NCBI GenBank assembly: GCA_008638415.1
Contig: VWVT01000013.1
Coordinates: 1-64,000, forward strand
Direction of reading: 5' to 3'
Length of the DNA: 64,000 bases
Origin: Nocardiopsis sinuspersici
GTDB taxonomy: Bacteria > Actinomycetota > Actinomycetes > Streptosporangiales > Streptosporangiaceae
Part shown: one piece after another, positions 33,747 through 42,883 of the stretch
Numbering within the stretch: the stretch's first letter is position 1
Layout: each line of letters starts with the position of its first letter
Notes under the pieces: model-generated
Seen by the model: the letters and a program-made list of their open reading frames with translations, nothing else
Database searches by the model: none
What the model was told of the DNA's origin: nothing
Program-made: the position numbers and the translations under genes

Positions 33747-34730
33747 ATGAACGTGGAACACAGGGACGTCGAGGTCAACGGAATCCGCCTGCACATCGCG
33801 GAGCAGGGCAGCGGACCACTCGTGCTGCTCCTGCACGGCTTCCCCGAGAGCTGGTACTCCTGGCGCCACCAGTTCGCCCCGCTGGCCGAGGCGGGGTACC
33901 GCGTGGTCGCCCCCGACCAGCGCGGCTACGCCCGCAGCGAGCGGCCCGAGGAGGTGGACGCCTACACGCTGCCGCACCTGGTCGGCGACGTCGTCGGCCT
34001 CATCAGGGCCCTGGGCGAGGAGAGCGCGGTCCTGGTCGGCCACGACTGGGGTGCGCCCGTGGCCTGGAGCACCGCCATGATGCGCCCCGACCTGGTCCGC
34101 GGCGTGGTGGGCCTGAGCGTCCCGCCGTTCCCGCCCGCCATGATGCCCGCGCCCTCGGTCACCCGCAGGGTCTACGGCGAGGGCTTCTACCAGGTCTACT
34201 TCCAGGAACCCGGTGTCGCCGACGCCGAACTGGCCGCCGACCCCGCCTCGTTCCTGCGCCGGGTCCTGGTCGGCGCCTCGGGGGACAACCCGTACGCGGA
34301 CGAGCCGCAGCTGTGGATCGTCCCCGAGGGCTCCACCCTGCTGGACTCCCTGCCCGAGCCGGACGAACTGCCCTCCTGGCTCACCGAGGAGGACGTGCAG
34401 GCCTTCGCCCGCGACCACGCCCTGCACGGCGCCCGGGCCTACACCGGACCGCTGAACTGGTACCGCAACATCGAGCGCAACCAGGGGCTCATGTCGCCCT
34501 TCCAGGGACGCGGCATCGACGTCCCCGCCCTGTACATGGTCGGGGACATGGACATGGTCACCGTCATGCGCGGGATCCCCGAACTGCGCGAGGCCCTGCC
34601 GGCGATCGCGCCGAAGCTGCACGACAGCGTCACCCTGCCCGGCTGCGGCCACTGGACACAGCAGGAGCGTCCCGCGGAGGTCAACGCCGCCCTGGTGGAC
34701 TTCCTCGCCCACCTCGGTACGCGGAGCTGA
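33747..34730 (+). CDS. Epoxide hydrolase, alpha/beta-hydrolase fold
   Basis: A 327-aa hydrolase. LLLHGFPESWYSWRHQ carries the HGxP oxyanion motif, GHDWGAPV carries the nucleophile Asp100, and GCGHWTQQE carries the catalytic His near residue 302. An Asp rather than Ser nucleophile and the HGFP motif indicate an epoxide hydrolase (or haloalkane dehalogenase relative). The ATG at 33747 follows GAGGAGCG. It is divergent from the MerR-promoter SDR and convergent with the sirtuin. The natural substrate is unknown. Confidence 0.9.
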   Translation: MNVEHRDVEVNGIRLHIAEQGSGPLVLLLHGFPESWYSWRHQFAPLAEAGYRVVAPDQRGYARSERPEEVDAYTLPHLVGDVVGLIRALGEESAVLVGHDWGAPVAWSTAMMRPDLVRGVVGLSVPPFPPAMMPAPSVTRRVYGEGFYQVYFQEPGVADAELAADPASFLRRVLVGASGDNPYADEPQLWIVPEGSTLLDSLPEPDELPSWLTEEDVQAFARDHALHGARAYTGPLNWYRNIERNQGLMSPFQGRGIDVPALYMVGDMDMVTVMRGIPELREALPAIAPKLHDSVTLPGCGHWTQQERPAEVNAALVDFLAHLGTRS

Positions 34731-34754
34731 GCGGTCCCTATCCGGTACCGGTCC

Positions 34755-35648
34755 CTACCCGGTGACCCGGGCCGCGGGGGCCGGGGCGCGGTCCGGGCCG
34801 GGACCGCCGGCGTAGACCCCCGCCAGGGCGGACAGCACCTCGGAGCAGCCCGCGGCGACGGTGAGCGCGGCGACGTCGTCGGCCCGGGTGCCGCCCCGGT
34901 TGAGGACCACCACCGGCATGCCCCGCTCGACCGCGCGCTTGACGTAGCGCCGCCCCGAGAAGACGGTCAGCGACGAGCCCGCCACGAGCAGGGCCGACGC
35001 CCCGTCCACCAGGTCGTAGCCCTCCATGACGCGCGCCTTGGGCACGTTCTCGCCGAAGTAGACGATGTCCGGCTTGAGCACGCCGCCGCACGACTCGCAG
35101 TCGGCCACCCGGAACCCCTCGGTGGCGGCCAGGGCCGCGTCGGCGTCGGGGGCGACCTCCACGTCGGGGACCCCGTCGGCGAAGCCGGGGTTGAGCGCGC
35201 CGAGCCGCTCGGCCAGCGCGTCGCGGGCGGTCACCTCCGAGCAGGACATGCAGACGACGCGGTCGTAGCGGCCGTGCAGGTCGATCACCCGCCTGCTGCC
35301 CGCCTTCTCGTGCAGGGTGTCCACGTTCTGGGTGATGACCCCCGCCAGGGCGCCGGAGGACTCCAGCGCGGCCAGCGCGCGGTGGCCGTCGTTGGGCAGG
35401 GTCCGGTGCACGTGGCGCCAGCCCACGTGGTTGCGGGCCCAGTAGTGGCGGCGGAACGCGGCGTCGCCGACGAACTGCTGGTAGGTCATCGGCTTGCGCG
35501 GCGGCGAGTCCGGGCCGCGGTAGTCGGGGATACCCGAGTCGGTGGACAGGCCCGCCCCGGTCAGCGCGACCACGGGCCCCTCGCCGAGGGCCTCGCGCAT
35601 CCGGGACGCCAGGACCTGCGGGTCGTCGGCGTCGAGCGTGTTCCTCAC
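34755..35648 (-). CDS. Sir2-family NAD-dependent deacylase
   Basis: A 297-aa sirtuin. Residues 31-45 are GAGLSTDSGIPDYRG, the NAD site; TQNVDTLHEKAG follows; the catalytic His is His125 in DLHG; zinc is held by CMSC (Cys133/Cys136) and CESC. It removes acyl groups from protein lysines, consuming NAD. The start codon is a GTG. The lipoprotein gene lies 49 bp upstream on the same strand, so they may be co-transcribed, although their roles do not obviously connect. Confidence 0.92.
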   Translation of the reverse strand: MRNTLDADDPQVLASRMREALGEGPVVALTGAGLSTDSGIPDYRGPDSPPRKPMTYQQFVGDAAFRRHYWARNHVGWRHVHRTLPNDGHRALAALESSGALAGVITQNVDTLHEKAGSRRVIDLHGRYDRVVCMSCSEVTARDALAERLGALNPGFADGVPDVEVAPDADAALAATEGFRVADCESCGGVLKPDIVYFGENVPKARVMEGYDLVDGASALLVAGSSLTVFSGRRYVKRAVERGMPVVVLNRGGTRADDVAALTVAAGCSEVLSALAGVYAGGPGPDRAPAPAARVTG

Positions 35649-35697
35649 GCCTTCGAGGGTACGCGGCGGTCCGGATGCGCGAGGCCTCCCCGGCGGG

Positions 35698-36474
35698 TCA
35701 GGCGCTTCTCTCCAACTTCTCCACGGCGCGCTCCAGGACGGCCTCGAAGTCCTCCGCCATCCGCTCGTCCGCCTCGGCGGCGACCTCGGCGCGATGGGAG
35801 TCGTAGCAGTCGGGGCGGCTGTCGTCCCTGCACGCCTCGACCAGTTCCATCGGCGACAGGTCCGAAGAACCGCCCAGGTCGAGCGCCATCAGGACGAAGT
35901 ACATGTCCTCGACCTGGCCCCACGCGGTTCTCGCCACCATCTCCATGCCCTCACCGGACAGGGTCATGACGAACATGCCTCCTCCCTCGGGTAGGGCGGA
36001 CGAGTTCGCGGAGGAGAGTGTGCCCTCGAACTCGGTTCCCTCGTTGGCGACGGTCATCCTGGAACAGGAGTCCAACATCTGCTCGAACCCGGCTTCGTCG
36101 GCCGACACGTCACCGAAGTCTCCCGAAACAAGGACGTAGCTGTAGACGACGGCGGACCCCGAGGAGGAACCGGGCCGGGTCGCGGTCTGGCCCGCACCCT
36201 CGACGGCTTCCTCCGGTAGTTGTTCGGGGCCTCCGCCCAGGGCGGCCCCGCACTCGGCCGGCTCCACGTTGCCGAGGTCGCCCGTGGCCGAGGCCCCGTC
36301 GAAATCCTCGATGTCGATCTCCTCGACGGTGAACCCGTCGGGGTAGGCCTCCGGGGGCAGCAGCAGGGCGTCCAGACGTTCGCTGCCGCGTAGTTCGAGC
36401 TGTGGGTCGCAGGCGGTGGTCAGGACCAGGGCCGCGAGGAGGGGCAGGGCGCCGTAGCGGTACAGGGGAGCCAT
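35698..36474 (-). CDS. Hypothetical lipoprotein
   Basis: A 258-aa exported protein. The signal peptide ends in LTTAC with lipid-modified Cys22. The mature part is acidic and contains several cysteines (AECGAALGG, LDSCSRM, EACRDDSRPDC) that may form disulfides. I do not recognise a domain; the general pattern resembles sensor-domain or DUF5642-like actinobacterial lipoproteins, but this is a weak guess. The ATG at 36474 has GAGG about nine bases upstream. Confidence 0.7.
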   Translation of the reverse strand: MAPLYRYGALPLLAALVLTTACDPQLELRGSERLDALLLPPEAYPDGFTVEEIDIEDFDGASATGDLGNVEPAECGAALGGGPEQLPEEAVEGAGQTATRPGSSSGSAVVYSYVLVSGDFGDVSADEAGFEQMLDSCSRMTVANEGTEFEGTLSSANSSALPEGGGMFVMTLSGEGMEMVARTAWGQVEDMYFVLMALDLGGSSDLSPMELVEACRDDSRPDCYDSHRAEVAAEADERMAEDFEAVLERAVEKLERSA

Positions 36475-36708
36475 GGGAGAGCCTCGTCGTCGTGTCGTTG
36501 CTGTGCCGACACGTTCCGACTCCGCCGGAACACGCGCGGTTCCCGTCCTCTCCGTCCGGATCCGGCCGCCTGGCAGGCCTCGTGGCCGTGGGAGGGGCCT
36601 CCCGGGAGCGGGCACCCGCTGGATGAGCGCGCGCCCGAGGCCCCGCAGCTGTGGAAGGGGCTCTCCGGGGACCGGCGCCCGCCGGTCACCGCTCGGACGA
36701 GGACTGGC

Positions 36709-36739
36709 GGCGGGCGCCCCCGTACCAGGGGCGCCCGCC
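36709..36739 (-). terminator. Terminator of the pyruvate carboxylase gene
   Basis: A perfect 12-bp stem (GGCGGGCGCCCC / GGGGCGCCCGCC) with a 7-nt loop lies 35 bp past the pyc stop. The remainder of the 299-bp gap 36475-36773 should hold the lipoprotein promoter; nothing else is evident in it. Confidence 0.78.
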
Positions 36740-36773
36740 GTTCGCGGGCCGCGGGGCCAGCAGGCCGACCGGT

Positions 36774-39700
36774 TCAGCCGAGGCAGACGAGCAGGTCGCC
36801 GCCCTCGACCTTCTGCACCGGGTCGACCGCCACCCGCGTGACCCGTCCCGCCACGGGAGTGGTGATCGAGGCCTCCATCTTCATCGCCTCGATGGTGGCC
36901 ACCGTCGCTCCGGCCTCCACCTCGTCGCCCTCGGCGACCGCCAGGGTGACCGCGCCCGCGAAGGGCGCGGCGACCTGCCCGGGGTCGTTCTTGTCCGCCT
37001 TCTCCGCGGTACGCACGTGCGAGGCCAGCGCGCGGTCGCGGATCTGCAACGGGCGCAACTGGTCGTTGAGCGTGGCCATGACCGTGCGGACCCCGCGCTC
37101 GTCGGCCTCGCTCACCGCCTCCAACTGGATGAGCAGCCGCACACCCGGGGACAGGTCCACCGAGTACTCCTCGCCCTCGCGCAGACCGTAGAAGAAGTCC
37201 GTGCTGGACAGCACGCTGGTGTCGCCGTAGGCGGACCGGTGCTCCTCGAAGTCCCGCGTCGGGCCGGGGAAGAGCAGCCGGTTGAGGGTGGCGCGCCGGT
37301 CCTCGGCCAGTCCGGCGCGGTCCTCCTCGCTCAGCTCCTCCGTGTCCCGTGCCGGGGGCCGTCCCTCCAGCGCCCGAGTGCGGAAGGGCTCGGGCCACCC
37401 GCCCGGGGGGACGCCCAGTTCACCGCGGAGGAAGCCCACCACCGAGTCCGGGACGTCGAAGCGCCCCGGGTCGGCCTCGAAGTCGGCCGGGGACACCCCC
37501 GCGCCCACCAGGTGCAGCGCCAGGTCGCCCACCACCTTGGAGGAGGGGGTGACCTTCACCAGGCGGCCGAGCATCCGGTCGGCGGCGGCGTACATCGCCT
37601 CCACCTCCTCGAAGTGCTCGCCCAGCCCCAGCGCGACCGCCTGCGTGCGCAGGTTGGAGAGCTGCCCGCCCGGGATCTCGTGGTGGTACACCCGCCCCGT
37701 GGGCGAGGACAGCCCCGCCTCGAAGGGGGCGTAGACCCGGCGCACCGACTCCCAGTAGGGCTCCAGCTCGTTGACCGCGTCCAGGCTCAGGCCGGTGGAG
37801 CGCTCGGTGTGGTCGAAGGCCGCCACGACCGCCGACAGCGACGGCTGGGAGGTGGTGCCCGCCATCGAGGCCACCGCGCCGTCCACCGCGTCGGCCCCGG
37901 CGCCCGCCGCCGCGAGGTAGGTGGCCAGTTGGCCGCCCGTGGTGTCGTGGGTGTGGATGTGCACCGGCAGGTCGAACTCGCGGCGCAGCGCCGTGACCAG
38001 CCGCTCGGCGGCCGGGGCGCGCAGCAGTCCGGCCATGTCCTTGATCGCGAGCACGTGCGCGCCCGCGTCCACGATCCTCTCGGCCAGCTTCAGGTAGTAG
38101 TCGAGGGTGTAGAGCTTCTCGCCGGGGTCGGACAGGTCCGAGGTGTAGCACAGCGCCACCTCGGCCACCGAGGTCCCCGTCTCACGCACGGCCTCGATCG
38201 CCGGACGCATCTGCTCGACGTCGTTGAGCGCGTCGAAGATCCGGAAGACGTCCACGCCCGTGTCCGCGGCCTCCTGCACGAACGCGCTGGTCACCTCGGC
38301 GGGGTAGGGGGTGTAGCCCACCGTGTTGCGCCCGCGCAGCAGCATCTGCAGGCAGATGTTGGGCACGGCCTCGCGCAGCGCGGCCAGCCGCTCCCAGGGG
38401 TCCTCGGCCAGGAAGCGCAGCGCCACGTCGTAGGTGGCGCCGCCCCAGCACTCCAGCGACAGCAGCTCGGGCAGGGTGTGGGCCACGGCGGGCGCCACGG
38501 CCAGCAGGTCGCGGGTGCGCACCCGGGTGGCCAGCAGCGACTGGTGGGCGTCGCGGAAGGTGGTGTCGGTGATCCCCAGGCCCGGGGACTCGCGCAGCCA
38601 CCGCGCGAACCCCTCCGGTCCCAGCTCGGCCAGGCGCTGGCGCGAGCCCGGGGGCGGCGATCCGGCCTCGGGCAGCGGCGGCAGCTTCGTGGCCGGGTCC
38701 ACCAGTTGCGGGCGCTCCCCGTGCGGCTTGTTCACCGTCACGTCCGCCAGGTAGGTCAGCAGGCGGGTGCCGCGGTCGGCGGAGGGGCGCGCGGTCAGCA
38801 GCTGTGGGCGCTCCTCGATGAAGGAGGTGGTGACCCGGCCCGCCTGGAAGTCGGGGTCCTCCAGCACCGCCTGGAGGAAGGGGATGTTGGTGGCGATGCT
38901 GCGGATACGGAACTCGGCCACGGCCCGCCGGGCCCGGCTGACCGCCGTGGCCAGGTCGCGGCCCCGGCAGGTCAGCTTGACCAGCAGGGAGTCGAAGTGC
39001 GGGCTGATCTCGGTGCCCGCCGCGGAGGTGCCGCCGTCCAGGCGGATGCCCGAGCCGCCCGGGGACCGGTAGGCGCTGATGGTGCCGGTGTCGGGCCGGA
39101 AGTCGTTGGCGGGGTCCTCGGTGGTGATGCGGCACTGTAGCGCCGCGCCGCGCACGTAGACGCCCTCCTGGGAGATCCCGAGGTCGGGCAGGGTCTCGCC
39201 GGAGGCGATGCGCAGCTGCGACTGCACCAGGTCCACGTCGGTGATCTCCTCGGTCACCGTGTGCTCGACCTGGATGCGCGGGTTCATCTCGATGAAGACG
39301 TGGCTGCCGTCCGCGCCGACCAGGAACTCGACCGTGCCCGCGTTGCGGTAGCCGATCCTGCGGGCGAAGCGCACGGCGTCGTCACAGATGCGCTCGCGCA
39401 GGTCCGGGTCGAGATTGGGCGCGGGGGCGAGCTCGATCACCTTCTGGTGGCGCCGCTGCACCGAGCAGTCGCGCTCGTAGAGGTGGACGACGCCGCCCTC
39501 GCCGTCGGCGAGGATCTGCACCTCGATGTGGCGGGGGTCGACCACGGCCCGCTCCAGGAACACGGTGGCGTCGCCGAAGGCGGTGGCGGCCTCGCGCATG
39601 GCGGCCTCGATCGACTCGCGCAGCTGCTCCGGCCCCCGGACGCGGCGCATGCCCCGGCCGCCGCCACCGGCGACGGCCTTGACGAACAGCGGGAAGCCGA

Positions 39701-40151
39701 TCCCCTCCGCGGCGGCCACCAGGGCCTCCACGTCGTCGGAGGGCTCGCTGGACTCCAGGACGGGCACGCCCGCCTCACGGGCGGCGGCCACGGCGCTGGC
39801 CTTGTTGCCGGTCAGCTCCAGCACCTCGACCGGCGGGCCCACGAAGGTGATCCCGGCGCGGTCGCAGGCGCGGGCCAGCTCGGGGTTCTCCGACAGGAAG
39901 CCGTAGCCGGGGTAGACGGCGTCGGCCCCCGCCTCGCGGGCGGCGCGGATGATCTCGTCCACGGACAGGTAGGCGCGTACCGGATGGCCGGGTTCGCCGA
40001 TCTGGTAGGCCTCGTCGGCCTTGAGCCGGTGCAGCGAGCCGCGGTCCTCGTGGGGGAAGACAGCGACGGTGCGGGCGCCCAGTTCGTACCCGGCGCGCAT
40101 TGCGCGGATGGCGATCTCGCCCCGGTTGGCCACGAGCACTTTGTGGAACAC
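36774..40151 (-). CDS. pyc: Pyruvate carboxylase
   Basis: A 1125-aa biotin enzyme that carboxylates pyruvate to oxaloacetate to refill the TCA cycle. Domains in order: biotin carboxylase (about 1-455; VLVANRGEIAIRA, GGGGRGMRRV ATP loop, EMNPRIQVEHTVTEE), carboxyltransferase (about 530-830; GLGITDTTFRDAHQSLLATR, CWGGATYDVA, IKDMAGLL, HTHDTTGG) and a biotin carrier domain with the attachment site EAMKMEA (Lys1091). The start chosen is the GTG giving MFHKVLVANRGE, with GGAGGAG six bases upstream; the GTG at 40175 would add eight residues not usual in the family. It is a single-gene unit with a clear terminator. Confidence 0.95.
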   Translation of the reverse strand: MFHKVLVANRGEIAIRAMRAGYELGARTVAVFPHEDRGSLHRLKADEAYQIGEPGHPVRAYLSVDEIIRAAREAGADAVYPGYGFLSENPELARACDRAGITFVGPPVEVLELTGNKASAVAAAREAGVPVLESSEPSDDVEALVAAAEGIGFPLFVKAVAGGGGRGMRRVRGPEQLRESIEAAMREAATAFGDATVFLERAVVDPRHIEVQILADGEGGVVHLYERDCSVQRRHQKVIELAPAPNLDPDLRERICDDAVRFARRIGYRNAGTVEFLVGADGSHVFIEMNPRIQVEHTVTEEITDVDLVQSQLRIASGETLPDLGISQEGVYVRGAALQCRITTEDPANDFRPDTGTISAYRSPGGSGIRLDGGTSAAGTEISPHFDSLLVKLTCRGRDLATAVSRARRAVAEFRIRSIATNIPFLQAVLEDPDFQAGRVTTSFIEERPQLLTARPSADRGTRLLTYLADVTVNKPHGERPQLVDPATKLPPLPEAGSPPPGSRQRLAELGPEGFARWLRESPGLGITDTTFRDAHQSLLATRVRTRDLLAVAPAVAHTLPELLSLECWGGATYDVALRFLAEDPWERLAALREAVPNICLQMLLRGRNTVGYTPYPAEVTSAFVQEAADTGVDVFRIFDALNDVEQMRPAIEAVRETGTSVAEVALCYTSDLSDPGEKLYTLDYYLKLAERIVDAGAHVLAIKDMAGLLRAPAAERLVTALRREFDLPVHIHTHDTTGGQLATYLAAAGAGADAVDGAVASMAGTTSQPSLSAVVAAFDHTERSTGLSLDAVNELEPYWESVRRVYAPFEAGLSSPTGRVYHHEIPGGQLSNLRTQAVALGLGEHFEEVEAMYAAADRMLGRLVKVTPSSKVVGDLALHLVGAGVSPADFEADPGRFDVPDSVVGFLRGELGVPPGGWPEPFRTRALEGRPPARDTEELSEEDRAGLAEDRRATLNRLLFPGPTRDFEEHRSAYGDTSVLSSTDFFYGLREGEEYSVDLSPGVRLLIQLEAVSEADERGVRTVMATLNDQLRPLQIRDRALASHVRTAEKADKNDPGQVAAPFAGAVTLAVAEGDEVEAGATVATIEAMKMEASITTPVAGRVTRVAVDPVQKVEGGDLLVCLG

Positions 40152-40441
40152 GGAGGTCTCCTCCTGGTCGGTCACGCGTCATGCCGGGGAGTCCGGCGCC
40201 GTTGCCGGGGCCCACGGTCGGGCGGGTCAGGGGCACGATAACCAGAAGGCGGTTCGGGAAAACCACCCGGGTGCGCCCTTCGCGCAGGTGGCGGCGCTCC
40301 ACCGCTGGTCACGTCATACACATCCTGCCGGACTCGACGGCCCCGGGCGTGCACGGGTGCGCCTGGTCACACGGATGCGGACGCGGCCTTCGCACGCCTG
40401 CTCCGGCAGACGGACCGATCCGCCGGGGACGCGGGTCCTGG

Positions 40442-41029
40442 TCACCCCCGGTGGGATTCCTCCGTCCGGGCGGCTCCGTGGCCGTCCGTGCTCGGAGGTC
40501 GCGCCGGATAGGTGACGGTGCGGTCGTCGTGCACCACGGCCCCCGAGGTGAGTCGGGCGGCGTCGACGCGGTGAGCAGCCATGATGTGGAACACCTCGTC
40601 GCCGTGGGCGAGCAGGTGGTCGGCGATGAGGCGCCGGTGGCATCGCCACCACACCGCCTCCGAGCACATCACGGCGGCGCGGTGGTCTTCGCCCGCCTCA
40701 CGTAGCCGGGCGAGCCCCGACCCGAACTCGGCTGAGAGCCCGTGGTCGGCGTAGTTGTGAAAACCGCGGTTGCGCCAGAACCCGTTGACCTCGGGAGAGG
40801 TGTTCCCGGCGACCGGGCGCCGCCCGCCGAGTTCAGCGATACGTGAGTACCGTACGCCGACGTTCCGTAGGGCCCGGGCGAGGACGTCCTCGTCGAACTG
40901 CGGGTTGCGGCGGGAGCCGGGGAGCTTTCGCACATCGACCACCACCTCCACGGCGGCCTCGTGCAGCAAGGCGGCGAACTCTCCGAACGTGCGGTCGGAG
41001 TGGCCGATGGTGAAGAACGGCGGCGCCAT
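40442..41029 (-). CDS. DUF488-family protein
   Basis: A 195-aa protein with the DUF488 signatures FFTIGHSDRTFGEF at the N-terminus, VVDVRKLPGSRRNPQFD, and MCSEAVWWRCHRRLIADHLL with conserved Cys and His. The biochemical function of the family is not settled. It lies 5 bp downstream of the DUF2945-like gene, so the two form an operon. Confidence 0.88.
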   Translation of the reverse strand: MAPPFFTIGHSDRTFGEFAALLHEAAVEVVVDVRKLPGSRRNPQFDEDVLARALRNVGVRYSRIAELGGRRPVAGNTSPEVNGFWRNRGFHNYADHGLSAEFGSGLARLREAGEDHRAAVMCSEAVWWRCHRRLIADHLLAHGDEVFHIMAAHRVDAARLTSGAVVHDDRTVTYPARPPSTDGHGAARTEESHRG

Positions 41030-41034
41030 CGCGG

Positions 41035-41256
41035 TCAGCCGTCGCCGGACGCCCGGGTCAGGGACCCGTCCTTGTGTACTGCCACGTGGTCGGTCCTGTC
41101 GCTCTCGATCTCGTACTGCGGCTCGTCCTCGGAGGCGCGACGCGTACGGCCCCTGAACGTGAAGTCGCGGGTGTGGACCCTGGAGACCGTGCCGGATACG
41201 CGTCCGGCCTCGGAGTTCCAGCTCACGTGGTCGCCGACGTCGAAACGGCGTGTCAT
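41035..41256 (-). CDS. DUF2945/HVA1-like small protein
   Basis: A 73-aa protein: FDVGDHVSWNSEAGRVSGTVSRVHTRDFTF, followed by EPQYEIESDRTDHVAVHKDGSL. This matches the small Tudor-like DUF2945 (hypervirulence-associated, HVA1) domain; single-domain bacterial versions have no firm function. It is the first gene of a two-gene operon with the DUF488 gene. Confidence 0.85.
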   Translation of the reverse strand: MTRRFDVGDHVSWNSEAGRVSGTVSRVHTRDFTFRGRTRRASEDEPQYEIESDRTDHVAVHKDGSLTRASGDG

Positions 41257-41464
41257 CGCCTACCTCCTCCGGCCGTGGCGCAACGGCGCCTGGGGGACGG
41301 GTCCTCGGCTGCCTCGGACATCCTCAGGGTATGCGGGCAGAGCCCTCGGCGCCCGCCGGGAGACACGGCGTGTGCTCCGTCCGGGTGCCGGAGGCGGCCC
41401 TTGCGCACCCGGACGCCGTCCGCGGGTCCCCGGCGCCACCCCGGTGACGCCTCCGGCCCGTCCG

Positions 41465-42136
41465 TCAGCCGGACCGCGCGAGCGTGTCCGGGGACAGTGC
41501 CAGTGCGCTGGGGAGGGCGTCGAAGGCCCGCCCGACCTCGGTGATCAGTGTCTCGGTGTCGTCCGAGCCGCCCCGGTGCTCGCGTGTGCGCATCCAGTTC
41601 TTGGTGCCGTAGCGCACCGAGGCCAGGGCCATCTCGCCGATGAGCCGCAGCCGTACGTCCTCGCGGCCGTCGATTCCGAGTTCGTCCTCCAGCATCCCGA
41701 CCAACCGCTCATGGAGGTCCTGTGTGGTGCCCGCGTGGTGCACGCGCAGGGCCGGGGTGCGGGCCGCCAGCCTCCGGGTGGCCAGGTAGCGCTCGGCCCA
41801 GTCCTCGGACAGGCCCCGGACCGCGTGCGCGTAGCAGTCGCGCAGCCGGGGCAGCACCGGCCCGCTGATCCGCAGTCGTGCCACCTCGGCGGCGTAGGCC
41901 TCCCACAGCTCGCCCTCGGCGGCCATGGCGACCTCCTCCTTGGAGGAGTAGTAGCGGAAGAAGGTGCGCACCGACACCTCGACCGTGTTCACCAGGTCCT
42001 CCAGCGTGGTCTCGTCGAATCCCCGTTCGAGGAACATCCGCAGGGCGGTGTCGGCGAGCACGCGTCGTGTACGCAGCTTCTTGCGCTCGCGCAGGGGGAG
42101 GGCGGGCTCCTCGTTTCCCAGGGGCTCGACGGTCAT
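41465..42136 (-). CDS. TetR-family regulator
   Basis: A 223-aa regulator. The HTH is LRTRRVLADTALRMFLERGFDE, TTLEDLVNTVEVSVRTFFRYYSSKEEV, and the C-terminal part resembles the actinobacterial mycofactocin/AcrR-type group. The ATG at 42136 is preceded by TATGCT with only six bases between, and no Shine-Dalgarno, so the mRNA is probably leaderless, as for the PadR gene at 31859. It is divergent from the hemerythrin gene; two palindromes lie between them and are likely its operators. Confidence 0.9.
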   Translation of the reverse strand: MTVEPLGNEEPALPLRERKKLRTRRVLADTALRMFLERGFDETTLEDLVNTVEVSVRTFFRYYSSKEEVAMAAEGELWEAYAAEVARLRISGPVLPRLRDCYAHAVRGLSEDWAERYLATRRLAARTPALRVHHAGTTQDLHERLVGMLEDELGIDGREDVRLRLIGEMALASVRYGTKNWMRTREHRGGSDDTETLITEVGRAFDALPSALALSPDTLARSG

Positions 42137-42202
42137 CGGGCCAGCATAGCGGCGGCGCGTTCGGGGACCGGGAAACCCGTTGCCCACTGACGCCGGTGAT
42201 GG

Positions 42203-42239
42203 CATAGTGCCTATGAGTGTATTTTGCCAGTGACTGGCA
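42203..42239. promoter_or_regulatory. Two palindromes between TetR and hemerythrin genes
   Basis: CATAGTGCCTATG (about 42203-42215) and TGCCAGTGACTGGCA (42225-42239) are perfect palindromes around a central base or triplet. They lie in the 147-bp divergent region, the second 45 bp upstream of the hemerythrin start. Confidence 0.65.
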
Positions 42240-42283
42240 GATTGGCCGGGCATCCGGCCACCCCCTTCTCCGAGAGCGAGCAC

Positions 42284-42757
42284 ATGAACGACGAGAGCAC
42301 CGCCCCCGTCCCGCGGGGCCAGCGCGTCGAGGCGCTGGGAGACCAGCTCGTCAAGGTCCACGACATGCTGCGGGCAGAGCTGGCCTCGCTGCGCCGGGAC
42401 CTCGCGGCGGGGAGGGGCGCCTCCGGCGACGGGGTGCCCTTCGAACAGCAGCTCCGCAAGAAGTGCCTGTCCTTCTGCGGGTTCCTGCACGGCCACCACA
42501 CCGCGGAGGACGAGCGCCTGCTGCCCGGACTGGCCGAGAGCCATCCCGGGCTCGCGCCCGTCCTTGAGCGCCTGACCAGGGAGCACTCGGTCATCAGCAG
42601 GTCGCTGGACCGGATCCAGGAACTCGTGGAGAGCGGCGACCCCGTCCGTGTCCGCGACGACGTCGAGCGCTTCGCCGCCGAGGTGGAGGCGCACCTGGAC
42701 TACGAGGAGCGCCAGATCGTGGAGGCCCTGAACTCCTACGGCCCCGTCGTCATCTGA
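42284..42757 (+). CDS. Hemerythrin HHE-domain protein
   Basis: A 157-aa four-helix di-iron protein. The iron ligands are in LVKVHDMLRAEL, FLHGHHTAEDERLLPGL, LTREHSVISRSL and EAHLDYEERQIVEAL. Such proteins bind oxygen or sense redox or nitric oxide. The ATG at 42284 is chosen as the start because the TTG at 42224 lies on the operator palindrome. Controlled most likely by the divergent TetR. Confidence 0.88.
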   Translation: MNDESTAPVPRGQRVEALGDQLVKVHDMLRAELASLRRDLAAGRGASGDGVPFEQQLRKKCLSFCGFLHGHHTAEDERLLPGLAESHPGLAPVLERLTREHSVISRSLDRIQELVESGDPVRVRDDVERFAAEVEAHLDYEERQIVEALNSYGPVVI

Positions 42758-42883
42758 GAGGTGCCGCCGGAGGGCCCGGACCGGGAAGCCGTAGTCTGAC
42801 TGTCCAGGATGTCGGAGTAGTGGTCACTTCGGGGCTGTGAGGGCTCCGGGGGCCGAGGACGGAGCGGGGGACCGGGTTCCTTG

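Noticed and set aside
34731..34765. Direct repeat GGTCCCTA(T/C)CCGGT between epoxide hydrolase and sirtuin genes
   Set aside because: Only two copies in a short convergent gap, with no structural or regulatory context.
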